A DNA stretch of 64,000 nucleotides from Carnegiea gigantea (Eukaryota; Streptophyta; Magnoliopsida; Caryophyllales; Cactaceae): the NCBI GenBank assembly GCA_029747015.1, contig JAKOGI010000003.1, forward strand, positions 2,991,001 to 3,055,000, in the 5' to 3' direction. The notes beneath the pieces were generated by a model. It did no database searches and had not been told where the DNA came from. It was given only the letters and a program-made list of their open reading frames with translations. Position 1 is the stretch's first letter, and each line of letters starts with the position of its first letter. A program made the position numbers and the translations under genes. Shown here piece after piece: positions 46,283-57,980 of the stretch.

Positions 46283-48297
46283 TTATTGCGGAGTACCAGA
46301 AACGGATCCTACTTCAACCAAATGTGAAAGGGATGCCAGTGTTGGAGTTGAAACTTCCGATGACGGGTAGGTCCCGGTCCCGATCCTGGAGTCCCCCCGG
46401 CGGATATCCTCCACCATTTGGACGACGTCCGACATCTTAGGACGTCTGTCCGGTACCCTATCAGCACAAGTCATTCCTAGTTGCAACATTGTCACCATCT
46501 CTTCTTCTATGTTGGGGTGCCTTAATAATTCCACATCAAAAACTTCAGCAGTCCACTCTTCTCTAACCACAGAATTCACCCATCTAACTAGGTGAATACC
46601 CTCTCCTAGGGGAGTCTTCCCTGTTAGGAGTTCAAGGACTAGGACTCCGAAACTATAGACATCGCATGCTTGGGTTGCTTTCCTTGGATCACTCACTTCG
46701 GGGGCCCTGTACCCTATTATTCTCTGGATTGGTGGAGCTAGAGGGGTCACTATGGTTGCTAGACCGAGATCCGACACACAACCATAGTTTTCAGAATTGA
46801 GGAAAATGTTGGAGGATTTGATGTTTCCATGGACTAGTTTTCCCCCGTTTTGTGTGTGGATGTGGGCTATGCCTCTTGCTGCCCCAATCACTATCTTTAA
46901 TCGTGTTTCCCAGTCCAACGGAGCTCGATTTTGTCCTCTCTTCCCTGTAATTTCAAAAGCATTTCAATATTGAGATACTTGATACTCTGACATGGGTACA
47001 TATGAGTATAATGACCAAGTTTGAGTAACAAAACGATGAATTAGGAGTTGTGCATACCATGTAACAATGTAGATAAGCTGCCACGGCTGAAGTAGTCGTA
47101 AACCATAAGCTTTTCCTCTTTGGAATAGTAGTATGCCCTGAGAGCAGCCACATTCTCATGCCTAAGGTTTCCCACAACCTCCATGAGCTGCTCGAAATCG
47201 CGTTTCCCCACGCTGACCTCCTTCAGCCTCTTCACCACGACTGTGGTAGAGTCCTCTAAGGCAGCCTTGTAAGTTGTCCCAAAGGTGCCCTTACCGAGGA
47301 CCTCGGCAGAGGCCCTTAATAGATCCTCTAGGTCAAATGCCAAAGTGGAGCCCTCAAAGAAGGTGATCCTCCCATCCCTCTCCTCTTGAGTCTCTGTAGG
47401 CACCCTTTTCTTCTTCTTCGTTGTTTTCCCCTTTCGTGGCTTCAACCCATCGTTTCGATCTCGTTCCTTGTTCGAGCAGCAAAACAGCATCAAAAGCGCG
47501 ATCATCATGAACCCAATAGCACAACTACTCAGTACAATTCCAAGCAATGCACTCTCACTGAACCTATTAGAACTATGGGATTGGCTCGAAGGAGGGAGTG
47601 GAGATGGGAGTGGGGGAATAGAAACTTCAGAAGATATATTATTACCAAAAAATGCAGAACTAGGGTACCTTAGAAGAGAATGAGGCAGAGTCCCATTTAA
47701 ATGGTTGTTGGATAGGTTCAAAAATTGCAAATTTGGAAGATTGAAGTTGGGTATTTGACCCAAAAGTGAGTTGCTTGAAAGGTCAAGGGTAGTTAGGTGG
47801 GTCACGTTTGAAATAGAAGGCGGGATAGTCCCATTGAACTCATTGTTTGACAAATTTAGGACTACTAGGTTTTGCCAAACAGACAAATCAAGGGGTAGGG
47901 CGCCATGTAACTTATTGTACTGAAGATAAAGTGAAGTTAGGTTACCCAACTTGGTGAAATCAGAAGGAAAGGGACCTGAAATCCTGTTCTTCCTGAGGCT
48001 AAGTGTTTGGAGGGCCGAAAGGCGCCCTAGGGTGTTCGAGGGGATTGAGCCACTAAGCCCAACTCCAGGCAGTCTCAGTGCAACCACCCTGGTTCGATCA
48101 GCATTGCAAGTGATCCCAATCCACGAGCAGCATTGAGTGTTTGGAGCCCAGTTTAGAAGCCGCGAGTGCGGCATTCTTAGCAGGAAATCAAGCAAGGCTT
48201 GCTTGTCCTCAAGAGGCTCAGCATAAACATGATCAAGGATACAACTGATCATTCCAAACAAGAGAATTGCAGTGAAGGTGACTCCCAGTTTTCCCAT
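46283..48297 (-). CDS. LRR receptor-like kinase, subfamily III, probable inactive kinase (At4g23740-like), 633 aa
   Basis: Two exons: 48297-47058 and 46944-46283, joined in phase 1. The donor is CATG|GTATGC and the acceptor TTACAG|GGAAG, giving [16 protein letters not shown] across the junction and 633 codons plus stop. Order: signal peptide (1-26), LRR N-terminal domain, about five LRRs (70-215), a Pro/Ser-rich juxtamembrane stretch, a transmembrane helix near 245-270, and a kinase domain from about 330. The Gly loop ([11 protein letters not shown]) and Lys in VVVKRLKE are kept. The catalytic loop reads HGNIKSSN instead of HRD and the metal site DLG instead of DFG, as in the plasma-membrane receptors annotated 'probable inactive receptor kinase'. 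Likely a signalling scaffold. It is full length with no stops and the only clear host gene here. Close similarity to At4g23740 is from memory, not a search. Confidence 0.95.
46945..47057 (-). other. Intron of the receptor kinase gene
   Basis: 113 bp, GTATGC to TTACAG on the minus strand. It lies at the position between the ...LLHG and ...PLDWE blocks where this LRR subfamily commonly has an intron. Confidence 0.9.
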
Positions 48298-49240
48298 TTG
48301 TGTGTCTGTCTCTTCTCTTAAACAGGCAATTTAGCAAACAGCTTTGCTGCACTAAGAACAGGATCTGAGGATCTTGATCATGATCTAGGAACCATAGAAT
48401 TGGATTAGAAGAGTATTAGTAGAAGAATCAGAGAGGATAATAATTTGATATTAATGGCAAAACGTTTTGGGGTAATTAAACTCCAACGGTCGTTTTTGTT
48501 AAGATACGCTATTAAGGTCAGTTCAGTATTAGCCAATTCAGTCACGCTAATTACATGATATTTAGTGCCCAACTTTTCCTGCTTATGCAATTTATTTGGA
48601 TACCCGGAAGAAGTTAAGCACAGGATAACCCACATCAAATTTCGCACCTCAGAAAGTTCTGAATCTTTTTCTGCACCAAAAAGTTTCCGTCTTTCTTCAA
48701 CCAAAAACAGAGAAGAGAGAGAAATAGCAGATAACCCAATCACAGGCTGAGCACAGCATGCATATCTTCTTCTCTTTCTCTCTCCAAAAACTATTCAACT
48801 GTGAATGCACAGTGAAGTTCACCAAGAAAGACAAATTAAGAGTTGAATTTCAATTAAAGTTGAAAACTTTCAGCAAATTTAGAAAGTGGGTACATACCAG
48901 AAATTCAGCAACTGCAAAGAGTCTGACTGAATCCTCTGTTTTTCACCAAATGCCAGAGAAAGAGAGAGGTAGCATGTGAAGAAATGCTTATTGCTTGAAA
49001 TGGTGGAAAGTCATCGAGAGAGAGAGAGAGAGAAGGTATGGTGTAAGTATTAAATTAATCATATCATTAAAAGGGAGATTAATGAGACACTAATTAATCT
49101 CAATTAACTTTTAGTTGAATTTTTATTTTTAAATTGGGTGGGTTGAGTAAGTAGATAAAACTGCAATAATGATTAAGTTAGAATACTGAGGAGGGGATTT
49201 ATGAAGGAAGAGGAAGATGCATAGCATGTGGAAACAATCC
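48298..49240 (-). promoter_or_regulatory. Upstream region of the receptor kinase gene
   Basis: Contains pyrimidine-rich stretches on the minus strand, including a (CT)n run at 49015-49034, of the kind common in plant core promoters and 5' untranslated regions. The distance of about 700 bases to the ATG would fit an intron in the 5' untranslated region, known in related genes, but I cannot place its ends. No other gene is seen here. Confidence 0.35.
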
Positions 49241-49526
49241 TGAGACAACTAATCTGATGAAAATGAATGATCTTCAACATGATCCCCTTTTTTTACGCCA
49301 TTGTTTTGCTCTTGCAGCCAAAAACTCAACCCCTTATTCGTTTTATATTGTTTCTGGATGTAACATGCACGGCTTGCATGTGAGCAGCCTGGTTTCCCAA
49401 ATTTTCTTGTCTTTTGGTATGTATTACCAACCTTATACACCTTCTTTTAGCATGTATAATCTGCATAGATTTATCTTAATTATAAGCAGTACTAAGTTTA
49501 GCTGATAAAATCTTTTAATATCATGA

Positions 49527-49832
49527 GCGTGTTCTTTACGTTAGTAAATTGGGGTTGGTGAAAGGGTGAAGTTGGTTGAGATAAGTTGAAGTGGGTTGAA
49601 GTTGATATTTTTTGTTGAGCGGGTTGAAGTTGATTGAAGTTGGTTGAAATAGGTTAAAGTTGGTATATTTTTTTATATTGGTTAAAATAGTGAGAATAAA
49701 ACTTTGAAGGAGGTGAGTTGAAGTTGGCTGAAATTGGTTAAAGTGGGTTGAAGTTGATGTTTTTTATTAAAGTGGGTTGAAGTTGGTTGAAGTTGGTAAA
49801 TTAGAAAAAACCAACGAAAAAGAACATGCCCT
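49527..49832 (+). mobile_element. MITE-like element, copy 1 of an inverted pair
   Basis: Starts GCGTGTTCTTTACGTTAGTAAATT and ends ACCAACGAAAAAGAACATGCC, which are inverted relatives of each other. The body is an irregular repeat of GTTGAAGTGG/GTTGAAGTTG words. It has no ORF. It is the reverse-oriented relative of 49952-50250. Confidence 0.65.
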
Positions 49833-49951
49833 ATATACTGCTCGTTTTAACGCATCATAAGTACTTATCATCAGCATTCGATACTGACCAATATTCAATA
49901 TTAATCAACACCAGTTCACATAACACTAATCAATAATGAGTTACTTATAAT

Positions 49952-50250
49952 AAGGGCCTGTTCTTTTCGTTGGTCGTTTTCAATTTACTAACTTCAACCT
50001 ACTTCGACCAACTTCAACCAACTTCGACCCACTTCAATAAAAAATATCAACTTCAACCTATTTCAACCCACTTCATCCAACTTCAACCCACTTCCTTCAA
50101 AATTTTATTCTCATTATTTTAACCAACTTCAACAACTTCAACAACTTCAACCCACTTCAATAAAAACTATCAACTTCAACCCACTTCAGCCTACCTCAAC
50201 CAACTTCACTCTTTTACCAATCCTAATTTACCAACGAAAGAACAGGCCTT
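49952..50250 (-). mobile_element. MITE-like element, copy 2 of an inverted pair
   Basis: Ends AGGGCCTGTTCTTTTCGTTGGT and ACCAACGAAAGAACAGGCCTT form terminal inverted repeats of about 20 bp. The body is built of CAACTTCAACC/CACTTCAA words, the complement of copy 1. Flanks TAA and TTA hint at a PIF/Harbinger-like (Tourist) class, but a direct target duplication could not be settled. Confidence 0.7.
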
Positions 50251-50344
50251 AAGTCGAGCATACCCTAGGTTAAAGTTCCTTTTTAAAAGCCAATATTTCT
50301 GACTTCGAACAAGGAGTACAACACAGGAATTTTTCAATGCAAAA

Positions 50345-50722
50345 TGATAAGTGTCTTGCTACAAGACACTTTTTAAGTGTCTTATTTGGATTTAAAAGTC
50401 ATACTATTATGTATCAAATTTTTTAAAAATGGTGTAATTGAATAGTGGAAGATTGGTACAACCTATAAATTGTGTAAAACATTATTTTTAACCATATTTA
50501 TTCACAATTTAAAAGTTACGTACATTATACGTCTTCTGGATATGGCTAATTTGATCAGAGTGTCATTTTGTATCCGTTGGTATAGCCGATGAATGCTAGA
50601 ACTCTACCATTCATATTTAGTTCTAATTGTTAAAAAACTAGTGAGTTTAGATCATTAAACATGTTAATTTTAATCAAGATAAGACACTTAAAAAGTGTCT
50701 TGCTACAAGACACATATCATCA
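50345..50722. mobile_element. MITE with about 43-bp terminal inverted repeats
   Basis: The left end TGATAAGTGTCTTGCTACAAG...AAGTGTCTTAT matches the complement of the right end ATAAGACACTT...CTACAAGACACATATCA. Each terminus is itself palindromic (GTGTCTTG-CTA-CAAGACAC). The 280-bp AT-rich interior has no ORF. The superfamily and the target duplication are not resolved. Confidence 0.75.
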
Positions 50723-52449
50723 CTCTTTTTCAATCATTGATATAGATATATGTTATATCATCATAGATATTCCGAGTAATAGTGAATTTTATCGAAAAAC
50801 AGACAAAAAAGAGCGTATCTAATTATTAAGGGTTTTTGATGAAAACTTGTAAGCTTAATTTTGATGAAATTCGCTGCAAAGAAATAACTTTTAATGATAT
50901 CAAAAATCTAATGTCTTTAATGAATTTGTCATTTGTTCTAACTTCCCCCCCCCCCCAAAAAAAAAAAATTCCAATATGATCTTGACCTTTCTAGAGGTTC
51001 ATTGTTATGTAGAAGATTTTATTATTTTTAAAATTTACTTTTCATTAAAAAATAAAAAGTGCAAGAGACAACGCAATACACTTATATATAAAAGACCTAA
51101 AAAAACAAAACCTTAAACCTCATATATATTTACTAACATAGCTTGATTTAAATGGTTTGACACTTATCCCCTTTTAGTAAGGTCTGAAATTTGAGTTTTG
51201 TGAATAAAGAAAATCTATGAAGAGACTTGGGAGAATGGAAGATTCTACCATAATTGAATTTCTTTTCAACTACTATAATTGAGTTTGGTATGAACCGTAG
51301 ATTATATTTTATGAGATCTCAACCTTTAATTTAGGAATGAGGCCACATGTTATTGTAAGTCCTCAATTACCCAATATTTTTTGTGATGTCTATGCGATTG
51401 AATAATCTCCACTCTAGTGCAGTATCTTCCCAAGGTTTCTCTCTCTCTCTCTCTCTCTCTCTGTCCCCCCTCTCTATTGTTCTTGCAATCTTTCTGCCCC
51501 TTCTAGATGTCCTCCCTCATTAAGGTGTTGCAATCAGCTACAACTCGTACTCCTTTTCCCTTTCTTTTCCAAGAAATTATAGAGTGAGCGTATTGACAGC
51601 GACGGACTGGCGGGCGAATAATCAGAGCTCAAAGTCTTGCCTCCTCTAAACCGAGCTGACAATCAGAAAATTGACAGAGGAGAGTCTTTTGTTTAGTGTA
51701 ACTTAATTTTTAAACAAAATTGAAATGGAATTCTTATTATTGGTATTGTTGAGGTTGATTTGGTGGAAGGCCATGAGTGAGTTGGAGATGGAAGAGCACA
51801 ACTGGGGAGATAAATATGAGAGACAAGAGGAAGTAATGCATGCAACAACTCTTGTTTCATCAAGAATGGAAGCTTGCAACCACAATCTCTGTACTTGTCT
51901 ATGGAGCGAGTTTGTTTTAGGCGGGACATATGGCAGAAGAAATACAAAAATATGGATTCATACCTCTGTTATTTTAATTCTTGGGCTCCAATAGTCTTGG
52001 TTTTCCAAGTTTATTTGAATTCTTAGTTCAAGTCCTTCTAACCTAATTAATACTTCCTATCTCATAATCTTCTCATTCTCATTCAAATTCTTAATTGCAA
52101 AATTAAATCAAATTATAAGGAGCAAACTCAGACTTCAGCCTAGTATTTGATTGTGATATCAACACTCCATTGATCAAAAGTTTGTGAAGGGAAATTCCTA
52201 ATTTTGGAACTCGAACCCTAATTCCCATAATTGAAAGTTGTTTTGTAGAAATTATTGTGATCGAATAGGGTTAAAGGAGTATCGGTTGGTAAAGAGTGCC
52301 CATGAACCAAAGCCACGAAAGATCCATAGGGTCGTTGCAGCATAAATCGTTGCTAGAGATGGATCAAACAATGAATGATCAGGTTGATGGTAAGTAAAAA
52401 AGCAAGATTGAGAGAAAGATTCAAAAGTAGTGGGCTTTAGAGAGGGCTT

Positions 52450-52482
<33 letters not shown>

Positions 52483-52529
52483 GAGTTGAAGGGGCTAGGC
52501 TTTCTTGTCTGCTTTAGATTTACTTTGGG

Positions 52530-52567
<38 letters not shown>

Positions 52568-53047
52568 AGAAAGGAGAAGACAACGGTGGAAACAGGGAGG
52601 AGAGAGGCAAATAACAGGTTGGAGGTTATCAATTTTAACGCTAAATATTCATCTCTTTTATATCAACAGTCTATATTTGTCAACTATCATAATCGAAAAA
52701 AAATTCAATTATGATAGAATTTTGTTGGAAAACTCTACCCCTTTCATAAAATAATAATAATTCGAACCTACCAAAGATATTAAAAAGAATACTCATTCAT
52801 ATCTGGAGACATTTGCAACTTTCTAGGAATAGTACACGCATACACATGCTTAGATTTTTAAGTTGTGAGTAAATGAGCTATTTTTTAACTTCTTTTTACA
52901 GTAATAGACAATTGGACATTTTCTTTTTAGGGCTAATTTTGATCATTGCATGTAAATGTCCAGTAGATAGTAGATACCATGAGAATGACGGGCAATGCAT
53001 CAGCAGAATCTGCCAGCCCCGGCCGTCCTCTAATCTCCATTTCTCTC
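50723..53047. other. Intergenic AT-rich DNA with CT/GA microsatellites
   Basis: No supported gene. It has a C run followed by an A run at 50946-50968, (CT)n at 51437-51462, and (GA)n at 52452-52480 and 52533-52566. Open frames around 51693-51994 lack domain features and are likely chance. The last five bases (CTCTC, 53043-53047) are the left target duplication of the next element. Confidence 0.45.
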
Positions 53048-53660
53048 TGTAGAAGGCAAAAATTCTACATTAAATCAGATGGTGTCATGTGTAAAAAAAT
53101 TGATCAATTACAGATTCCCATGTGTCATGTTGACTTTGGTGGGCCCGCTTGGTCAAAATTAAGTTCAACCAATTAAAAGTTACCACGTGTCACCGATGAT
53201 GCAGAAATTAGTAATTATTTTCTTTATTTAGAAAATAAGGAAATAATTATCGGGCCTAAGCCCAAAACCTGCTCTAACCCTAGCTGGCAGAGCCTATAAA
53301 TAAGGGTACTTCCCCTTCATTTGGATCATTCAGCATTGGTAAAATTCAGAGCTCAGACAACAAGGAGCATCCAGCTACCAAGTGAGAAGAATCAAGACTT
53401 GCAGAGCTTCAGAAACCACAATCAGCCACTTGCAGATCAAAAATCAAGAACAACTTTCAGAGTTCTTCAGCTGATTTGCATCAACCGAGATCAAGCATCA
53501 AGCCCTCGGAATACTCAAGTCATTAGAAGATCGAATCAGAGGATCATTTTTATTGTACTAAATTCAGAGATTGTACCTACACACTACATCAATACAAGAT
53601 TAAATTTATTTATATCAATTTCTTGTCTAATTTATTTTAGGCGCGAAATTTGTGTTTACA
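53048..53660 (+). repeat. 5' LTR of the gag-only element
   Basis: 613 bp, TGTAGAAGGC to GTGTTTACA. A TATA box CCTATAAATA lies at 53293-53302, followed about 30 bases later by CATTTGG, a plausible transcription start. The open frame 53321-53842 crosses the LTR end and is chance. Confidence 0.93.
53293..53302 (+). promoter_or_regulatory. TATA box of the gag-only element
   Basis: CCTATAAATAAGG is identical in both LTRs (59664-59676 in the other) and lies 360 bases before the LTR end. Confidence 0.55.
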
Positions 53661-53666
53661 AATTTT

Positions 53667-53683
53667 TGGCACGCCTGGTGGGA
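53667..53683 (+). promoter_or_regulatory. Primer-binding site of the gag-only element
   Basis: TGGCACGCCTGGTGGGA follows the LTR end after six bases. This sequence is recurrent in plant gypsy elements. The matching tRNA is probably tRNA-Arg, which I have not verified. Confidence 0.6.
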
Positions 53684-53742
53684 CATCTCTACCTCCCATC
53701 TCTTTCTCCAAAATACAAACTTTGCACTCCCTCGAAGATAAC

Positions 53743-55373
53743 ATGGCCCCTAAGAACGCTATCACCCAATCTTCTAAGAAAGCTGTCCGATCTGCATCTC
53801 AGAGATCAACAACTACTAGTGCTGCATCTAGTGGTGTCATGACTAGGAGCAAGACCAAAGCCGCTGCCTTCATCACCTCAAAGGAACAAGCCGTGACTCC
53901 AACTTTGCAGTCACACAAAACTCAAAAAATTGGCTCCAACTTGCCTTTTGATGGAGTCAATCAAACTGCTTGTCTCCCTAATTTGAAGCTAAAGCCTCTT
54001 ACTGCCTTCAATATTAGGGAGACTTTACCTCGTGGAATGGAGGAATTCCAAACCTACATCAATCCTGTCTTTTAGCCTTTCGGTGCAAAGGATGACAACT
54101 ATGATGATAGTGATTCTTCAGCAACATCTCCAAGGGATTTTCATTTCTCCCAATCAGAGACTGAGTCTTCCAACACAGTCGTCATGCCAGTCATGGTGAT
54201 AGAGGCTATAAACTTAGAGGAACAACTGGTAGACATGAAAGCGAAGCTTGATAAGCTCTCAAAGGAAAGCGCAGAAAAGGATGCCCAAATTAAGTGTCAA
54301 GGCTAGCAGATTGCTAAGTTGGTGAAGAAGCTGGAAAAGAAATCCTTTGAAATTTCCAACAAAGGTTCAGGCGCTGAAGATTCTGATAAAGAGTCTAATC
54401 ACAGTGAAGAATCTGATGATGAGGGCAAGGTAAAGAAGGATCGCTCTTTAGGCTCGATATCTGTTGAGCATATTCAAAACTTAATAGCAAATGCAGTCAA
54501 GGCTCATTTAGAAGGAGGTTCTCATGTAACTCATTGTTACAGCAAGCCTTATACAAAAAGGATTGATGCACTGCGGATGCTTAAGGGATTCTAACCTCCA
54601 AAATTTCATCAATTTGATGGCAAAGGGGACCCGAAGCAGCATATAATGCTGGCACAAGTGACGACCTCTTAGTGAAGCAATTTATGCGATCTCTTAAAGG
54701 TCTTACATTTGACTGGTACACAGACCTCACTTCTGCATCCATTGATAGTTGGGGGCAAATGGAAAATGAATTTTTAAATCGCTTCTATAGCGTACGCCGC
54801 GCAGTCAGCATAAGTGAGTTGACTAACACTAGGCAAGGGGATAAAGAGCCAGTCATAGACTATATCAATCGTTGGCGTGCCCTCTCATTGAAGTGCAAGG
54901 ATCGCTTCCCGGAATCTTCTGCCGTTGACATGTGTGCCCAAGGGATGGATTGGGATATACTTTATGCCTTACAAGTAAACAAGTCCAAAACATTCCAAGA
55001 ATTGGCAATACGAGCTTATGATATGGAGCTTACAATTACCTACTATGGAAGACGATTCAATGATGATGAATCAGTGGCATCATCAAGAAATGAAGGCTCC
55101 ATGCTTAGAGACTCCGCAGAGAAAGAATGTCCTTATTCTGAGTCTGATGTGCTAGAAATGTTTGACAAACTTCTCGAGAAAGGACTCATAGAACTCCCGG
55201 AGTCAAGTCATCCTGAAGAAATTGGAAGAACTAATGATCCTAAATATTGTAAGTATCACCGGATAACCAGTCATCCTATAGAGAAGTGCAAAGCATTCCG
55301 AAGACAAGTCTTGCAACTTGTAAAAGAAGGAAAAATCATATTAGATGAAGACGACACTGAAGAATCTGATTGA
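53743..55373 (+). pseudogene. Decayed gypsy-type gag
   Basis: ATG at 53743 (MAPKNAITQSSKKAVR) opens a frame with in-frame stops TAG 54073, TAG 54304 and TAA 54592. A small deletion near 54645 then shifts the frame before VKQFMRSLKGLTFDWYTDL. The retained gag core (54672-55373) shows WGQMENEFLNRFYS, ELTNTRQGDKEPVIDYINRWRAL and a Cys/His patch KYCKYHRITSHPIEKC near 55240. This is the retrotransposon gag family of Tat/Retand-like gypsy elements. An acidic, coiled-coil-prone stretch (54200-54450) lies before the core. It cannot make full-length gag. Confidence 0.85.
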
Positions 55374-55439
55374 TCATCCATTATGATCATAATAGAAAGT
55401 GCTTTGGAAGAGAGCGATCCAAAATTGGCATTTAAGGAG

Positions 55440-57240
55440 CAGACTTCCAAGTCAACCTCTGTAGACTCAATTCATCAAAGAACTTACAGACTTTCAAGTC
55501 ACTCCTTGTAGAGACTCGAAGACTCTCAAGTCATTCATGTTAGACTGTCAAGTCATCCAAACTCTAAGACTTCTAAGTTAACCTCTAGAAACACCTATGT
55601 CATCGAACTCTCTGACTCTAAAGTCAACCATGCAGGACTAAAGCAAATCCTGCATTCGAAGTCATCAAATATCAAAGACTCCCAAGTCGCAAAACTCTCG
55701 GACTTCCAAGTCAATATTAGCAGACTCCCAAGTTACCAAACTCTAAGACTTCTAAGACAGTCTTTACGGGCTTTTGAGTTGAGAAGCATTAAGACTTGCA
55801 GGTAAGCTTCTACAGACACCTCAGCCATCAAACTCTGAGAACTTGAAGTTGATCCTGCCAAACCTCAAAGTTAGGCTTGACAGACTCTAAAGTCATCAAA
55901 TCTCATGGACTTCCAAGTCAAACTTTTAAGACTCCCAAGTCATTTAACTCTTACAAACAAAATTCTTGACTCTCAAGTTATCAAAGACTTTTAAGTCAAC
56001 TTGACAGGCCTTTAAGTCATTGATGCCACAGACTATCAAGTCATCAAAATTTCAGAGTCCTAAGTTAGCAAAGTAAGAGACTATCAAGTCATTCAAATTC
56101 AAAGACTCCAAAGTCATCAAATTTTGTCAACTCCCAAGTTGTCACATTAGAAGATTTTCAAGTCATTCATAAGTCAACGTAACTATATGCTTGATGAAGA
56201 CTTTCAAGTCATTTCTAAAGACTGCTAAGTTACAAGAAACTATGACTCTCAAGTCACCTTTAAGACTTTCAAGTCTAAACTTCTAGACTCTCAAGTCAGC
56301 ACAGACTATCAAGTCACCTACATGATACTCAAGTCATCAAAATTAAAGACTTCCAAGTTGTCTAAAGACTACCAAGTCCGATAAAATTGAAAACTATGAA
56401 GTGAATTCAACGACTCTTAAGTCATCAACATCGTAAACTCTCAAGTCTTAAGACTTTCAAGTCCAAATTTCTAGACTCTCAAGTTAGCATAGACTATCAA
56501 GTCACCTATAGGATGCTCAAGCCATCAAAATCAAAGACTTTCAAGTCGTTTAAAGACTATCAAGTCGAAAAAATTATAAACTTTGAAGTGAATTCAATGA
56601 CTCTCAAGTCATCAACATCGTAAACTCTCAAGCCATCAATGACATAGGCTCTCAACTAAAGCTTAAAGATTCTTAAGTCATCTAAGTTGTAGACTCATAA
56701 GTCAAACAGAGTTGCTGACTTTCAAGTTATTCTTCAAAATCAAAGACACCAAAGAAACAGACTGTCAAGTCGGTAAAATGTAAGACTTCTAAGTCATCAA
56801 ATCGCAAAGACTCTCAACTCGTAAAACTTTCTGACTTCCACATTAATCCTAGTAGACTTTCAAGTCACAAATCTCATAAACTGTCAAGTTGATTTTTTCT
56901 TCAAGACTCCTAAGTCAACGAAATTATTGACTCCTAAGTCACTAAGTGGATTCTCAAGTCATTAAAGTTCAAGTCTCCCAAGACATCGAAATTAAAAGAC
57001 TACCAAGTCGTCAAAGTTCTAGACTCCAAAATTAAGAAAGTTCTAGACTCCAAGTTATCAAACTTAAACACTCACAAGTCATAAAGTCCAAGACACTTAG
57101 CCATCAAACTAAAAGACTATCAAGTCATTTTATCAAAGGTGTTGACTACTAAGTCACTAAGCACATTTTTAAATCATATAAACAGACTTCAAACAGTCTC
57201 CAACTTGTTACAAACTTTTAAAACGTCTTCAAGTTGGGGG
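55440..57240 (+). repeat. Long irregular minisatellite built on GACT..CAAGTCATCAAA
   Basis: About 1.8 kb in which the phrase GACT(C/T)(C/T)CAAGTCA recurs every 15-40 bases in dozens of degenerate copies, all on the same strand. It has no ORF and no pol similarity. It occupies the place where protease and RT would be. Confidence 0.85.
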
Positions 57241-57339
57241 CAACAGTAAGGTTACATCCTCCTTCATATTAGCGATATAGGCTGCTTTTAAATTGACAGT
57301 CTTTTCCTTCAAGTCAGGCACTGACAAGATGTAAAATCA

Positions 57340-57970
57340 AGCTTTGGGGGTCTGATCGGAAGGGCCATGTCTTTCACGTCTGACCAGAAGAGTCAAGCCT
57401 CTGTCTGTTCAAAGAAGTCAAGTCTACACTTTCTGATTAGAGAAGTCACATTCGTTGTTTGATCGGATGAGTCGCCTTTGCTGTCTACCCGGATGAGCAA
57501 AGCCTTTGCTTTCTGATCGGGAGAGTCGCCTTCGCTGTCTGATAGAAGATACCAAGTTTGCACTGTCTAATCAGATGAGTCACCTGTGTTGTCTGATTGG
57601 ATAAGTCATGCCTCATCTTCTGATCGAAGGAGTCAAGCTGTTACTTGTTGATCGTGATAGTTGCGTTTGCTGCCTGATCGAATGAGCCAAGACTTCTCTT
57701 TCTGATCGGAAGGGTTGCTTTTGCTGTCTGATGGAAGAAGCCAAGTCTCTGCTGCCTGATTGAAGGAGTCTAAATGCCTTCGCTCTCTGATTATAGGAGT
57801 CAAGCCTTTGTTGTCAGGACGGAGGAGTCAAACCTTTTCACTTTCTGATCGGAAGAACATGTCTTGACTATCTGATTGGAGGGGGCACACCTTCATTATC
57901 TGAATGTCTTTGCTATCTGACCAGAGAAGTTCTGCTTTTACTATCTGAGTGAAAAAAGTCATGCCTTCGC
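57340..57970 (+). repeat. Second tandem repeat, TCTGATCGGAAGAGTCAAGCC type
   Basis: Roughly 12-14 degenerate copies of a unit of about 45-50 bases with the core CTGATCGGA(A/G)GAGTC followed by GCCTTTGCTGT. It is distinct from the preceding block, though both contain the word AGTC. Confidence 0.8.
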
Positions 57971-57980
57971 AAATCTGATG

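Noticed and set aside
51693..51994. Open frames on both strands near 51.8 kb
   Set aside because: No domain, no homolog recognised, and the two strands are open at once, which suggests chance.
57350..57960. CRISPR-like regular repeat-spacer array
   Set aside because: The repeated units are contiguous and degenerate with no distinct spacers, and the genome is a plant's. It is a minisatellite.
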